Positions 26,028-34,288 of a stretch of DNA of 64,000 nt are shown piece by piece. The DNA lies in NCBI RefSeq assembly GCF_030161395.1, contig NZ_BSST01000001.1, positions 3,162,001-3,226,000 of the forward strand, in the 5' to 3' direction. This DNA is from Thalassotalea insulae. Its GTDB lineage: Bacteria > Pseudomonadota > Gammaproteobacteria > Enterobacterales > Alteromonadaceae. Under the pieces are notes generated by a model, which ran no database searches, had not been told where the DNA came from, and saw only the letters and a list, made by a program, of their open reading frames with translations. The position numbers were made by a program, and so were the translations under genes. How positions within the stretch are numbered: position 1 is the stretch's first letter; every line of letters starts with the position of its first letter.

Positions 26028-26097
26028 GATAATTCCTTTTATTTTGCCTAAATAGCTACTATGCCTGTTAAGGCTTTTATCTGCAATCTATAGCAAC

Positions 26098-26511
26098 TCA
26101 AAGGCTTATTTTCTCATCTGTAACATGTGATAACACCATATCGGTATAATCAACCATGCCGATAATTTTATGATTATCCATCACTGGCGCAGTATGAATA
26201 CCAAAGCGTTCAAATAGCCTTGCGCAATAACGCACTTCCATGTTTGATGGCACAGTTAGGATAGGTTTTGCCATAATTTCATAGAGGTTTACTCGCTCTG
26301 GTGAGCGATTTTTGGCAATCACTTGTTTGGCAATATCGGCGAGCATTACCATACCGTATTCGTCATTTTCGTTGCGCTTATTGATAATTAACGCTTTGAC
26401 TTTGTGTTGTTGTGCCAGTTTGATGCCCTCTAATACTGTGAGCATACCGTCGGCAAATTGATAACAATCTGTCGCCATTGCATCTTTAACCTGAACTGTT
26501 ATCTGGCTCAT
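26098..26511 (-). CDS. CBS-pair domain protein
   Basis: This 137-residue protein is composed of two CBS motifs (about 10-65 and 80-135), including NEYGMVMLADIAKQVIAKN and FGIHTAPVMDNHKIIGMVDYTDMV. CBS pairs bind adenine nucleotides and regulate a partner. It is the last gene of a four-gene operon, and its start overlaps the PII-like stop by 4 bp (ATGA), so translation is coupled. Its likely role is to regulate the DUF1538 membrane proteins by energy charge (inference). Confidence 0.88.
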   Translation of the reverse strand: MSQITVQVKDAMATDCYQFADGMLTVLEGIKLAQQHKVKALIINKRNENDEYGMVMLADIAKQVIAKNRSPERVNLYEIMAKPILTVPSNMEVRYCARLFERFGIHTAPVMDNHKIIGMVDYTDMVLSHVTDEKISL

Positions 26512-26858
26512 AATTCTTCCTCAACTTTACCTTTTAATCTTTCTATCTGATGAGCAACTCCAACGGCGTCTTCAACATCGATTTGAATGGCGATACCTTT
26601 GCCTGATTCATCGTCAAAACCGGCAATTTTAGCAATACGTTCCAGTACTTTTCTTGCTAAGTGTCGCTCAACTACAAACAGTAATACATCACGCTGTGTT
26701 TCCAGTTGCATACCAAAAAATGTTCGTTGGCGTTTAATGCCTTCGCCGCGCGCGTTGTTAATAATAGTGGCACCGGTGGCACCAGCACGCCTTGCTTCTT
26801 TCATAACCGCTTCGGTGACATCGTCATCAACAAACGCAATAAGTAATTTAAATTGCAT
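26508..26858 (-). CDS. PII-like nitrogen/energy signalling protein
   Basis: This 116-residue protein has the ferredoxin-like PII fold pattern: MQFKLLIAFVDDDVTEAVMKEARRAGATGATIIN, a T-loop with GEGIKRQRTFFGM, and a late helix (ARKVLERIAKIAGFD). The T-loop lacks the uridylylated Tyr of GlnB/GlnK, so this is a PII relative rather than a canonical nitrogen regulator. It lies directly after two DUF1538 membrane genes and before a CBS protein, and probably gates that membrane complex as GlnK gates AmtB. Confidence 0.85.
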   Translation of the reverse strand: MQFKLLIAFVDDDVTEAVMKEARRAGATGATIINNARGEGIKRQRTFFGMQLETQRDVLLFVVERHLARKVLERIAKIAGFDDESGKGIAIQIDVEDAVGVAHQIERLKGKVEEEL

Positions 26859-26863
26859 AATGT

Positions 26864-27652
26864 TTACCTTTTGTTGTCTTTTGCTATTGTAGTTTTTTTC
26901 TGAGTTATCTGTGCATATGCCATCACTGCGATGATCGGAAATAGGCTGGCAAATGCGATTAAACCAAAACCGTCAATTAATGGGCTGCGACCTTCTATAG
27001 TACTGGCAAGTCCTAATCCTAACGCCGCAACTAAGGGAACTGTCACGGTTGAAGTTGTTACACCGCCTGAGTCATACGCTAACGGAATAATTAATTTTGG
27101 GCAAAACATGGTTTGGATCACTACCACTAGATAACCGGCAATGATGTAATAATGAAGAGGGTGGCCAGCGACTATGCGGTAACTACCTACGGCAATACCA
27201 ATAGCAACGCCTATGGCAACTGAGATCCGTAAATTATTAGCATGAATGGCTCCACCTGAAACCTCTTCTGCTTTTAAGGCCACCGCTATTAATGACGGTT
27301 CCGCTATGGTGGTACTAAAACCTATCGCAGCGGCAAAAATATAAACCCAGATATAATGACTCCAGTGAATAATATCTGCTGTTTGATCGTCATAAATGAA
27401 GCTAGGGGCCGTTAATTGTTCCGCCATCATTTTACCCAGTGGGAAGAGCGCCTTTTCCAATCCTAATAAGAATAATGCCAAGCCGATTAATACATAGATA
27501 AAACCGAAACCGACTTGTTTTAATCGCGGGATAGGTTTTCGGATCACAACTAGCTGAAATACCAAAATAATCGATAATATTGGTAGCACATCGATAACCG
27601 TTGTTTTTAACGTTGTAAAAAACTCTATCAGTAAATTCATGCTAACGACCAA
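26864..27652 (-). CDS. DUF1538 membrane protein (second copy)
   Basis: This 262-residue protein has about seven hydrophobic segments. The DUF1538 signatures are present: GFSTTIAEPSLIAVALKAEE in the middle and GVTTSTVTVPLVAALGLGLAS followed by GRSPLIDGFGLIAFASLFPI near the end. It overlaps the preceding DUF1538 gene by 11 bp. The paired AEPSL and TTSTVTVP motifs suggest an inverted-repeat transporter; the substrate is unknown. Six bases separate it from the PII-like gene. Confidence 0.88.
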   Translation of the reverse strand: MVVSMNLLIEFFTTLKTTVIDVLPILSIILVFQLVVIRKPIPRLKQVGFGFIYVLIGLALFLLGLEKALFPLGKMMAEQLTAPSFIYDDQTADIIHWSHYIWVYIFAAAIGFSTTIAEPSLIAVALKAEEVSGGAIHANNLRISVAIGVAIGIAVGSYRIVAGHPLHYYIIAGYLVVVIQTMFCPKLIIPLAYDSGGVTTSTVTVPLVAALGLGLASTIEGRSPLIDGFGLIAFASLFPIIAVMAYAQITQKKTTIAKDNKR

Positions 27653-28382
27653 TCGTCATGCCGTAGGCCATCACAAATATCATTGGCGTTAATGATGCAA
27701 AGGCGATCAAACCAAAACCATCTATCATTGGGTTTCGCCCTTTAATCGAAGATGCCAGACCAACACCGAGGGCGGTAACCAGAGGAACGGTAATAGTGGA
27801 TGTGGTAACTCCGCCAGAGTCATAAGCAATACCGATAATCCAGTTTGGTGCGAATGCCGTCATAATTACCACCATGGCGTAACCGGCAATGATCAAATAA
27901 TGAATTGGCCAGCCCCTAATAATGCGTAAAACACCAATGACTATGGCGAGGCCAACAGAAAAAGCAACGGTAAAGCGCAACCCACTGGCGTATTGGTTTT
28001 TCATTTCCTGATTATTTTCGATAATACCGCCTGTGGCGGCAACGACTGCTGCTTCTTTAGCCACTGCGATTAGTGAAGGTTCGGCAACAGTGGTACCAAA
28101 GCCTAAACAAAAAGCAAAAGTTAATAACCACCCAATGCTGCCTTTTTTGGCAAACGCCTGTGCCATTGACTCACCTATGGGGAATAACCCCATTTCCAAG
28201 CCGTAGATAAAAAAAGTTAAACCGAGTACTACCAATAGCAAGCCAATTAAAATATCGCTGATATTAGGTAAAGGTTGTTGCAGCACTAACACTTGAAAAA
28301 AGGCAATTACTACTATGATAGGCAGTAAGTCTTTGCAACTTCCTAGGAGGGCTTTAAAAAATATCAATAGTTGTTGCTGCAT
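27642..28382 (-). CDS. DUF1538 membrane protein (first copy)
   Basis: This 246-residue paralogue of the next gene has the same motif order: GFGTTVAEPSLIAVAKEAAV, GGVTTSTITVPLVTALGVGLA and GRNPMIDGFGLIAFASLTPM. It is the first gene of the operon DUF1538-DUF1538-PII-CBS. In many bacteria both units occur in one polypeptide, so the two proteins probably form a heterodimer. No promoter could be assigned with confidence in the 160 bp upstream, which also holds a long hairpin. Confidence 0.88.
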   Translation of the reverse strand: MQQQLLIFFKALLGSCKDLLPIIVVIAFFQVLVLQQPLPNISDILIGLLLVVLGLTFFIYGLEMGLFPIGESMAQAFAKKGSIGWLLTFAFCLGFGTTVAEPSLIAVAKEAAVVAATGGIIENNQEMKNQYASGLRFTVAFSVGLAIVIGVLRIIRGWPIHYLIIAGYAMVVIMTAFAPNWIIGIAYDSGGVTTSTITVPLVTALGVGLASSIKGRNPMIDGFGLIAFASLTPMIFVMAYGMTIGR

Positions 28383-28492
28383 AAATCCTTATTATTCTGA
28401 GTCCATTAATCGCAGGCTTTTCAATAGCATAATCTATATGATTGTGAATGATTATTATGCCTGTTCGAACTAAATGATACCTAATTAGGGTT

Positions 28493-28524
28493 AGAGATTT
28501 ATTGATGTTTGTCAATAAATCTCT
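28493..28524. repeat. Perfect 13-bp stem hairpin between the oxidoreductase and DUF1538 genes
   Basis: AGAGATTTATTGA (28493-28505) is the exact complement of TCAATAAATCTCT (28512-28524) with loop TGTTTG. A short T-run follows only on the plus strand, whereas both flanking genes are on the minus strand. It may still end the hydroxyproline-operon transcript or protect its 3' end. Confidence 0.6.
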
Positions 28525-28543
28525 TTTGTTAGGTGGTAAAAGG

Positions 28544-29809
28544 TTAGTTAAAGCGGCTGAGACAAAATGGCTGGATATCAATATCTGTTGGCTGTTCCGC
28601 TACCACTTGAGCGATCAACTTGCCAGTAATAGCGCCTAAAGTTAATCCTAAGTGTTGATGACCTAGTGCCAGATTAATATTTTTATGTTTCGGGGCTTTG
28701 CCAATCACAGGTAAAGAATCCGGTAGTGACGGCCTAAACCCTAACCAGCCTTGGTGACTTTGCTGGCCGAGTGCTGGCAAGTCAGAGAGAATGTAACTGG
28801 CGTTTTTATGTAACATCAAGGCGCGTTTCATATTCGCTTTTTGTTTTAAACCGGCAAATTCCACTGTGCCGGCTAATCGCAAGCCGTGCGACATTGGCGT
28901 AATAATAAAGCGTCTTTCAGCTGAAGCAACCGGACGGGTGAGTTGACCTATGGTTTGCTCGGATAAATCTAAACTGTAGCCGCGCTCTCCTTCAATTGGT
29001 AATTTATAACCCAATTGTTTCAATAACGACTCAGACCATGCACCTGTGGCTATTATTACTTGATCAAAGTGCAACTGTTGTTCATTATTTTTCAGCGTCA
29101 CGCCATCAGGCTGATGGCTGATACTACATACCTCAAATTGCTGAAACCTACAGCCGAGCTGTATGGCATAATCTGCCAGAGTTTGACTGAGATCTAACGG
29201 ACTAATAGTGTGGGCAACTTCAGTAAAATATAGTGCATGTTGAATATTACTGTTGAGCTTAGGCTCAAGGGCAAATGTTTGTTCGCGATCGAGTAACTCT
29301 ACTTTCACCCCTTGTGATAAATAGCTTTGTTGAATGGCTTCAATATCGTGAATTGGGGTGTGCTCAAAGACTAATAAACTGCCGTTTTCTGTGAGTAAGT
29401 GTTCGGCATTGGCGGCTTTTAGTAGTGGCTTATAATAATTGATCGCCTGTTCGTTTAAGCTTTTTAGCGCTGCGGTATTTTTTACTCGTTTTGCGCTAAA
29501 CATATTTGCAATAAAGCGGATAAACCAGGGGAGGGCTTTAGGAAAGTGCTTTGGTGATAATGCTACCGGGCCAAGCGGGTCTAATAACATTTTCGGTAAC
29601 TGTAATAATAGGCCTGCTTCGGCTAGTGGAAATACCTGTTCGGTGGCAAAGTGACCGGCATTACCTTTTGAGCAGCCAAGGCCAATGCCTTCCTTATCAA
29701 GTAATGTGACTTGATAGCCTTGGGATTGTAGCGCTATTGCGCAATTAATGCCGACTATACCCGCGCCGATAACGGCAATGTGTTTGTTATCTTGATCTTG
29801 TGTTTGCAT
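28544..29809 (-). CDS. FAD-dependent D-amino-acid (D-hydroxyproline) dehydrogenase, DadA-like
   Basis: This 421-residue protein opens with a dinucleotide-binding motif, HIAVIGAGIVGINCAIALQS, and has the DAO-family segment ATGAWSESLLKQLGYKLPIEG plus the C-terminal LALGHQHLGLTLGAITGKLIA. DadA-type enzymes oxidise D-amino acids and pass electrons to the respiratory chain. It lies 25 bp after the 3-hydroxyproline dehydratase gene. In hydroxyproline catabolism the corresponding step oxidises cis-4-hydroxy-D-proline (made by the epimerase) to 4-hydroxy-pyrroline-2-carboxylate. Confidence 0.88.
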   Translation of the reverse strand: MQTQDQDNKHIAVIGAGIVGINCAIALQSQGYQVTLLDKEGIGLGCSKGNAGHFATEQVFPLAEAGLLLQLPKMLLDPLGPVALSPKHFPKALPWFIRFIANMFSAKRVKNTAALKSLNEQAINYYKPLLKAANAEHLLTENGSLLVFEHTPIHDIEAIQQSYLSQGVKVELLDREQTFALEPKLNSNIQHALYFTEVAHTISPLDLSQTLADYAIQLGCRFQQFEVCSISHQPDGVTLKNNEQQLHFDQVIIATGAWSESLLKQLGYKLPIEGERGYSLDLSEQTIGQLTRPVASAERRFIITPMSHGLRLAGTVEFAGLKQKANMKRALMLHKNASYILSDLPALGQQSHQGWLGFRPSLPDSLPVIGKAPKHKNINLALGHQHLGLTLGAITGKLIAQVVAEQPTDIDIQPFCLSRFN

Positions 29810-29834
29810 AGGATTACTGCCTTAGTTCTACAGC

Positions 29835-30869
29835 TTAACGTAAAATAAAACCTTGTGGAAAAATATCATTTTCAGTGAGCACGAATTGATGTACACCGGT
29901 AATAAATGCCCGGCCACTGACTCTTGGGACGATCGCTGCTTTGCCAACATAATCTAGCGCTTGCTCTATAGTGACAGTCATCTTGCCTCCAACAATGCTT
30001 TCAATAATGATCGGTGTCTTTGTCGCTAGATCTTCTTTAACTCTTAATAGTGCAGCACGGGCTGATACGCCAGTACCGGTTGGTGAACGGTCAACTTCAC
30101 CATCAGCGAAGATACAAACATGTTTTGAATGAGCGTCAAACTCATTGGTTTGTTTGGAATAAAAAATTGTGCCGTAAAGAAAGCTTAAATCTGGTTCTTG
30201 CGGATGGGTTATCTGATAACTGGCTGATATCGCTTTTTTAATTTCCCGACCGGCGTTGATCAATTGTTGAGTGTTTTCAGGTGTACATTCAAGACCAAGT
30301 TGATCGGCGTCGATAAACGCATAGTAAGCACCGCCAAAAGCAATATCATAGTTAACTGTGCCTAATGATGGCAGGGTAATTGATTGCTCTAATACTTCTA
30401 CAAATGAAGGCACGTTGTCAAAACTGACGTTTAATTGCTGATTGTTATAATTAGCGTAAGCCTTGATAAATCCAGCCGGTGCATCTATGCCGATATATTC
30501 ATTTGCTTTAGGCAGTGGCAGGGTTTGGCTTTCTATTGCCGCTGAAACTGCAGCGATAATACCGTGGCCACACATGCTGCTGTAACCTTCATTGTGCATA
30601 AATAAAATGCCAAAATCGGCATTTGGCGTACAAGGCTCTGTAATAAGTGCGCCGTACATATCTGCATGGCCGCGTGGTTCAAACATTAATAATTGGCGTA
30701 AATGATCTAAGTGTTCGCTGAGATATTGACGTTTGGCTAAAATGGTTTCACCAATTATTTCAGGATAACCATGAGTTATAATGCGCAATGGTTCACCTTC
30801 TGTGTGAAGGTCTATTGAGCTAATTGTTTGATAATTATCAAAATTATAGGGTTTAAATTGCATTACCAA
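29835..30869 (-). CDS. trans-3-hydroxy-L-proline dehydratase (proline racemase family)
   Basis: This 344-residue protein has the first racemase cysteine (Cys100 in SMCGHGI), but the second catalytic position is threonine (Thr264 in RSPTGTGVS). A Cys/Thr pair is the hallmark of trans-3-hydroxy-L-proline dehydratases, unlike the Cys/Cys of epimerases and racemases. The reaction yields dehydroproline, which becomes delta1-pyrroline-2-carboxylate. The operator at 30917-30928 lies about 50 bp upstream, and the DadA-like gene follows in the same operon. A shorter start at 30863 (MQFKPY) is possible. Confidence 0.85.
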   Translation of the reverse strand: MVMQFKPYNFDNYQTISSIDLHTEGEPLRIITHGYPEIIGETILAKRQYLSEHLDHLRQLLMFEPRGHADMYGALITEPCTPNADFGILFMHNEGYSSMCGHGIIAAVSAAIESQTLPLPKANEYIGIDAPAGFIKAYANYNNQQLNVSFDNVPSFVEVLEQSITLPSLGTVNYDIAFGGAYYAFIDADQLGLECTPENTQQLINAGREIKKAISASYQITHPQEPDLSFLYGTIFYSKQTNEFDAHSKHVCIFADGEVDRSPTGTGVSARAALLRVKEDLATKTPIIIESIVGGKMTVTIEQALDYVGKAAIVPRVSGRAFITGVHQFVLTENDIFPQGFILR

Positions 30870-30891
30870 CGCCTTTTACTAAAATTTTCAT

Positions 30892-30932
30892 ACATTATAC
30901 TTGTATCAATAAAATAATTGTATACAATATGC
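30892..30932. promoter_or_regulatory. Divergent hydroxyproline promoter and GntR operator
   Basis: ATTGTATACAAT (30917-30928) is a perfect 12-bp palindrome within TTGTATACAATATGC (30918-30932). On the minus strand TATAAT (30898-30893) forms the -10 of the dehydratase operon, with the palindrome near its -35. The palindrome resembles operators of FCD-type GntR proteins. Confidence 0.65.
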
Positions 30933-30995
30933 GAAGTTAATTCTACAAATACTTTGACGGTATTATTTATTTAACTATTGCGGTAAAAACAAATG

Positions 30996-31487
30996 ATGAA
31001 AATTGATTGGCAAGCCGTTTACCCAGCGGTAACGACTCAATATAACGATGATGCCTATTAACTTTGAAGCGACGCAACAGATGGTGGATTCGCTTATTAA
31101 GGAAGGTGTTGACAGTATCATTGCATTAGGAACTGTTGGAGAAAACTGCGCTCATACTCGTGAAGAGAAAAAAGCGATTCTTACTGCGGTAAAAGAAGTG
31201 GTAGCGGGTCGTATGTCAGTCATTTCTGGCGTTGGTTCTTGCCGTTATTACGCTTAGATACTATTCCAACTTTGGTGCAGTGTATTAAATTCTGCGAACA
31301 GTTGGCAGGCCATGGTAGCGAAGTGACTCGTGCACCTCGTTTACCATTATCAGGGGAAGAGCGTGCCCGTGTAGAAAAACTTTATAACGACGCAGTGGCA
31401 ACACGTATTGATCCGTCTAAATTTAATTTAGATCAATGTTACGCCGGTAATGTGATACCGGTACTTAGTGTTAGCTATAGTCAATAA
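30996..31487 (+). pseudogene. Broken dihydrodipicolinate-synthase-family deaminase (4-hydroxy-pyrroline-2-carboxylate deaminase type)
   Basis: Three pieces of one gene lie in two frames. The start (30996, MKIDWQAVYPAVTTQYNDD) runs into a TAA at about 31056. The next segment, one base out of frame (31048-31257), contains VDSIIALGTVGENCAHTREEKK and GRMSVISGVG, the N-terminal barrel of this family. It then jumps to a C-terminal end (31239-31487, FCEQLAGHGSEVTRAPRLPL and GEERARVEKLYNDA). Only about 165 of the usual 300 residues remain, so roughly 135 central residues, including the Schiff-base lysine region, are gone. The position in the cluster matches the deaminase of hydroxyproline catabolism. 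Confidence 0.88.
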
Positions 31488-31524
31488 CAAACCTGAATCT
31501 GAGTGATCAGCATTTGGGTTTGTT
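31486..31524 (+). terminator. Possible terminator after the deaminase pseudogene
   Basis: AACAAACC (31486-31493) pairs with GGTTTGTT (31517-31524) around a 23-base loop with partial inner pairing. Only GCTATTT follows, so termination would be weak. Confidence 0.35.
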
Positions 31525-31596
31525 GCTATTTAACTCCAGCTTGCTTTTCGTAGTGATTGCCAGCTGGATCGAGATTACCTAAATAAAAGGTGTTAA

Positions 31597-32610
31597 ATGA
31601 ACAAAGGGACGTTTTTTTGTATTGACGGTCATACTTGTGGCAATCCGGTGAGGTTAGTGACCAGTGGTCATCCTAACTTGCAAGGCCGAACCATGAGTGA
31701 AAAACGTCAGGATTTTCTTCAGCATTATGATTGGATCCGTCAGGGATTGATGTTTGAGCCCCGTGGCCATGACATGATGTCAGGCGCATTTCTTTATCCG
31801 CCATGTAGTGACAATGCTGATGCTTCAATTTTATTTATTGAAACCTCTGGCTGTTTGCCTATGTGTGGTCATGGCACCATAGGTACAGTAACTGCGGCAT
31901 TAGAAGCTGGGTTACTCAGTGCGAAGACGTCGGGGAAGTTAATTCTTGATGTGCCGGCGGGGCAAATCACTGTTGAATATCAGATGCAAGGGGAAAAGGT
32001 CACTGCGGTTAAGCTTTATAATGTAGCTGCATACTTAGCGCATCAAAATGTTGAGTTGGATATTCCAGGGTTAGGATTATTAACTGTCGATGTTTCATAT
32101 GGCGGCAATTATTATGTCATTGTTGAGCCTCAGGCAAACTTTCCTGGTATTGAACAATGGAGTGCCAATGATATTTTACATTGGAGTCCAATTGTCCGCG
32201 CGATAGCCAGTGAAACCTTGGATTGTGTTCACCCTGAAGACCCAACCGTCAACGGGGTGAGTCATGTGTTGTGGACTGGGGCGACTCAAACCCAAGGTTC
32301 TGACGGTGCTAATGCGGTGTTTTACGGTGAGAAGGCAATTGATAGATCTCCTTGTGGCACTGGTACTAGTGCCCGTATGGCGCAGTTATTTGCTAGAGGA
32401 GAACTAAAACTCGGTGATAGTTTTACTCATGAAAGTTATATCGGAAGCCAGTTTATTGGCAAGATAGAACAAGTGGTTGAATTGGAAACGCCTAACGGCA
32501 AAATTCAGGCGATAAAACCAAGTATTCAAGGCTGGGCGAGAGTGTTTGGCAAAAACTGCATTACTATAGATGATGATGATCCCTATGCCTTTGGTTTTGT
32601 TGTCAAATAG
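31597..32610 (+). CDS. 4-hydroxyproline 2-epimerase (proline racemase family)
   Basis: This 337-residue protein has both catalytic cysteines: Cys90 in CLPMCGHGT and Cys253 in RSPCGTGTS. This Cys/Cys arrangement, with FEPRGHDMMSGAFLYPP, is typical of hydroxyproline epimerases, which convert trans-4-hydroxy-L-proline to cis-4-hydroxy-D-proline. It is distinct from the dehydratase-type paralogue at 29835. The aldehyde dehydrogenase gene follows closely, giving an operon for the 4-hydroxyproline branch. Confidence 0.9.
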   Translation: MNKGTFFCIDGHTCGNPVRLVTSGHPNLQGRTMSEKRQDFLQHYDWIRQGLMFEPRGHDMMSGAFLYPPCSDNADASILFIETSGCLPMCGHGTIGTVTAALEAGLLSAKTSGKLILDVPAGQITVEYQMQGEKVTAVKLYNVAAYLAHQNVELDIPGLGLLTVDVSYGGNYYVIVEPQANFPGIEQWSANDILHWSPIVRAIASETLDCVHPEDPTVNGVSHVLWTGATQTQGSDGANAVFYGEKAIDRSPCGTGTSARMAQLFARGELKLGDSFTHESYIGSQFIGKIEQVVELETPNGKIQAIKPSIQGWARVFGKNCITIDDDDPYAFGFVVK

Positions 32611-32663
32611 TTTGTTGTAACACCTTATTGCCTATTTATTTATCAAAAAGTGAAGAGAATATT

Positions 32664-34187
32664 ATGTCGATATCAGGAAAAAATTTAATTGCAGGCGAAT
32701 GGTCAGGAGATTTTACCAAGGGATTTTCTGCGACTAATGCGGTAAAAAATGAGCCTATGCCTGAAGTGTTTGCTGATGCCAGTGAAACAGAAGTAGAACA
32801 GGCGATCGCACGTGCTCATCAGGCATTTGCAAGTTATAGTCAGTTGCCGGCAGTGCAAAGAGCAAAATTTTTACGTACTATCGGTGAACAAATTGTTGCC
32901 TTAGGTGATGAATTGGTTGAAATGGCCTGTGCTGAAACTGGTTTACCGGCAATGCGTATTCAAGGCGAACGTGGTCGTACTGTGGGCCAACTTGGTTTAT
33001 TTGCTGATTTACTCGAGCAGGGAGAATATCAAGGGGTGTTTGATGCTGCGGATGCTGAGCGTCAACCGTTACCTAAACCTGATACTCGATTGGGATATTT
33101 GCCATTAGGTGTCGTCGGTGTTTTTGCTGCCAGTAATTTCCCGTTAGCATTTTCTACCGCAGGTGGCGATACGGCTTCGGCGTTAGCAGCGGGTTGCCCA
33201 GTGGTGATGAAGGCACATGCCGCACACCCAGGTACGGCAGAATTAGTGGCTCAGGCGATCAGTAAGGCAATTGAGCTTTGTGATATAGATGCTGGGGTGT
33301 TCTCGTTAATTCAGGGAAAAAATTATGCTATCGCTAGTCAGATAGTGACTCATCCAATGGTTAAAGCGGTTGGTTTTACCGGCTCTGAGCGCGTTGGCAT
33401 GATCTTACAGCAGCAGATTAACCAACGCCCTGAACCGATTCCTTTTTATGGTGAGCTAGGTAGTGTTAACCCACAATTTATTATGGCAGATAAACTAGCG
33501 ACAGAGGCCAGTACATTAGCGGAAAACTTAGTTGCATCATTAATGATGGGGCAAGGACAGTTTTGTACTAGCCCGGGAATATGGAGCTATGTGAAAAGTG
33601 TCGATACGCCAGTATTTGAGCAAGCGGCAAGTGCCGCAATTGCTGCAACTGAAGCGGGAGTAATGCTGACTCCGGCGATGGCTGAAAGTTATAAAAAAAC
33701 AGTTGCGAGCTGGCAGTCAATTGATGGTGTTGAGTTATTAGCACAAGGTCAATCAGGTGTTGCTCATTTTACTCAGGCGGCGTTATTTGTCACTGATTTG
33801 ACAACGTTTAAAGCTAATACAGTGTTACAGGAAGAAGTGTTTGGTCCATGTGCATTAATATTGCGCTTACAAGATGAACAGGAACTAGCAGAATTCATTG
33901 GGTTACTTAAAGGTAATTTAACTGCAGCTATTCATGCCACAGATAAGGATATGGCGCAAAGCCGTACCGTAGCGTTGTCGGTAGCGCATAAAGTGGGGCG
34001 TTTGATTTATAACCAGATGCCAACGGGCGTTGAGGTTTGCGCGTCGATGAATCATGGCGGACCTTTCCCAGCGTCAACTGATTTACGTACTACCTCTGTT
34101 GGTAGTGAAGCGATTAAGCGTTTTCAGCGGCCGATTTGCTATCAGAACATGCCAAATGAGCTGTTGCCACAATTGTTAAGATCATAA
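32664..34187 (+). CDS. Aldehyde dehydrogenase, probable 2,5-dioxovalerate (alpha-ketoglutaric semialdehyde) dehydrogenase
   Basis: This 507-residue protein is read from the ATG at 32664, which has GAAGAGAA upstream and begins MSISGKNLIAGEW, the normal N-terminus; the frame is open 12 codons further. The active-site Cys is in GQGQFCTSPG, and an NAD(P)-binding segment reads VFAASNFPLAFSTAGGDTAS. Homologues oxidise alpha-ketoglutaric semialdehyde to 2-oxoglutarate, the last step of hydroxyproline breakdown. It lies 53 bp after the epimerase. Confidence 0.9.
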   Translation: MSISGKNLIAGEWSGDFTKGFSATNAVKNEPMPEVFADASETEVEQAIARAHQAFASYSQLPAVQRAKFLRTIGEQIVALGDELVEMACAETGLPAMRIQGERGRTVGQLGLFADLLEQGEYQGVFDAADAERQPLPKPDTRLGYLPLGVVGVFAASNFPLAFSTAGGDTASALAAGCPVVMKAHAAHPGTAELVAQAISKAIELCDIDAGVFSLIQGKNYAIASQIVTHPMVKAVGFTGSERVGMILQQQINQRPEPIPFYGELGSVNPQFIMADKLATEASTLAENLVASLMMGQGQFCTSPGIWSYVKSVDTPVFEQAASAAIAATEAGVMLTPAMAESYKKTVASWQSIDGVELLAQGQSGVAHFTQAALFVTDLTTFKANTVLQEEVFGPCALILRLQDEQELAEFIGLLKGNLTAAIHATDKDMAQSRTVALSVAHKVGRLIYNQMPTGVEVCASMNHGGPFPASTDLRTTSVGSEAIKRFQRPICYQNMPNELLPQLLRS

Positions 34188-34197
34188 GATCGTCATT

Positions 34198-34230
34198 AAA
34201 AGGAGCTATTTTCATTAGCTCCTTTTTTTT
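34198..34230 (+). terminator. Intrinsic terminator after the aldehyde dehydrogenase gene
   Basis: AAAAGGAGCTA (from 34198) pairs with TAGCTCCTTTT (from 34216) around TTTTCAT, followed by more T residues to 34230. It separates the catabolic operon from the GntR gene. Confidence 0.92.
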
Positions 34231-34288
34231 AAAAATTAAATGCTTATAATGGATAGCAATTTAATAAATAGTCACCAGGTTATGGCGC

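Noticed and set aside
29835..30869. Calling this protein proline racemase or 4-hydroxyproline epimerase
   Set aside because: The second catalytic cysteine is Thr264, which fits a dehydratase and not a two-base racemase or epimerase.
31048..31487. Two small separate genes at 31048-31257 and 31239-31487
   Set aside because: They are the two ends of one family in different frames, with a matching first segment at 30996, so they are remnants of a single broken gene.
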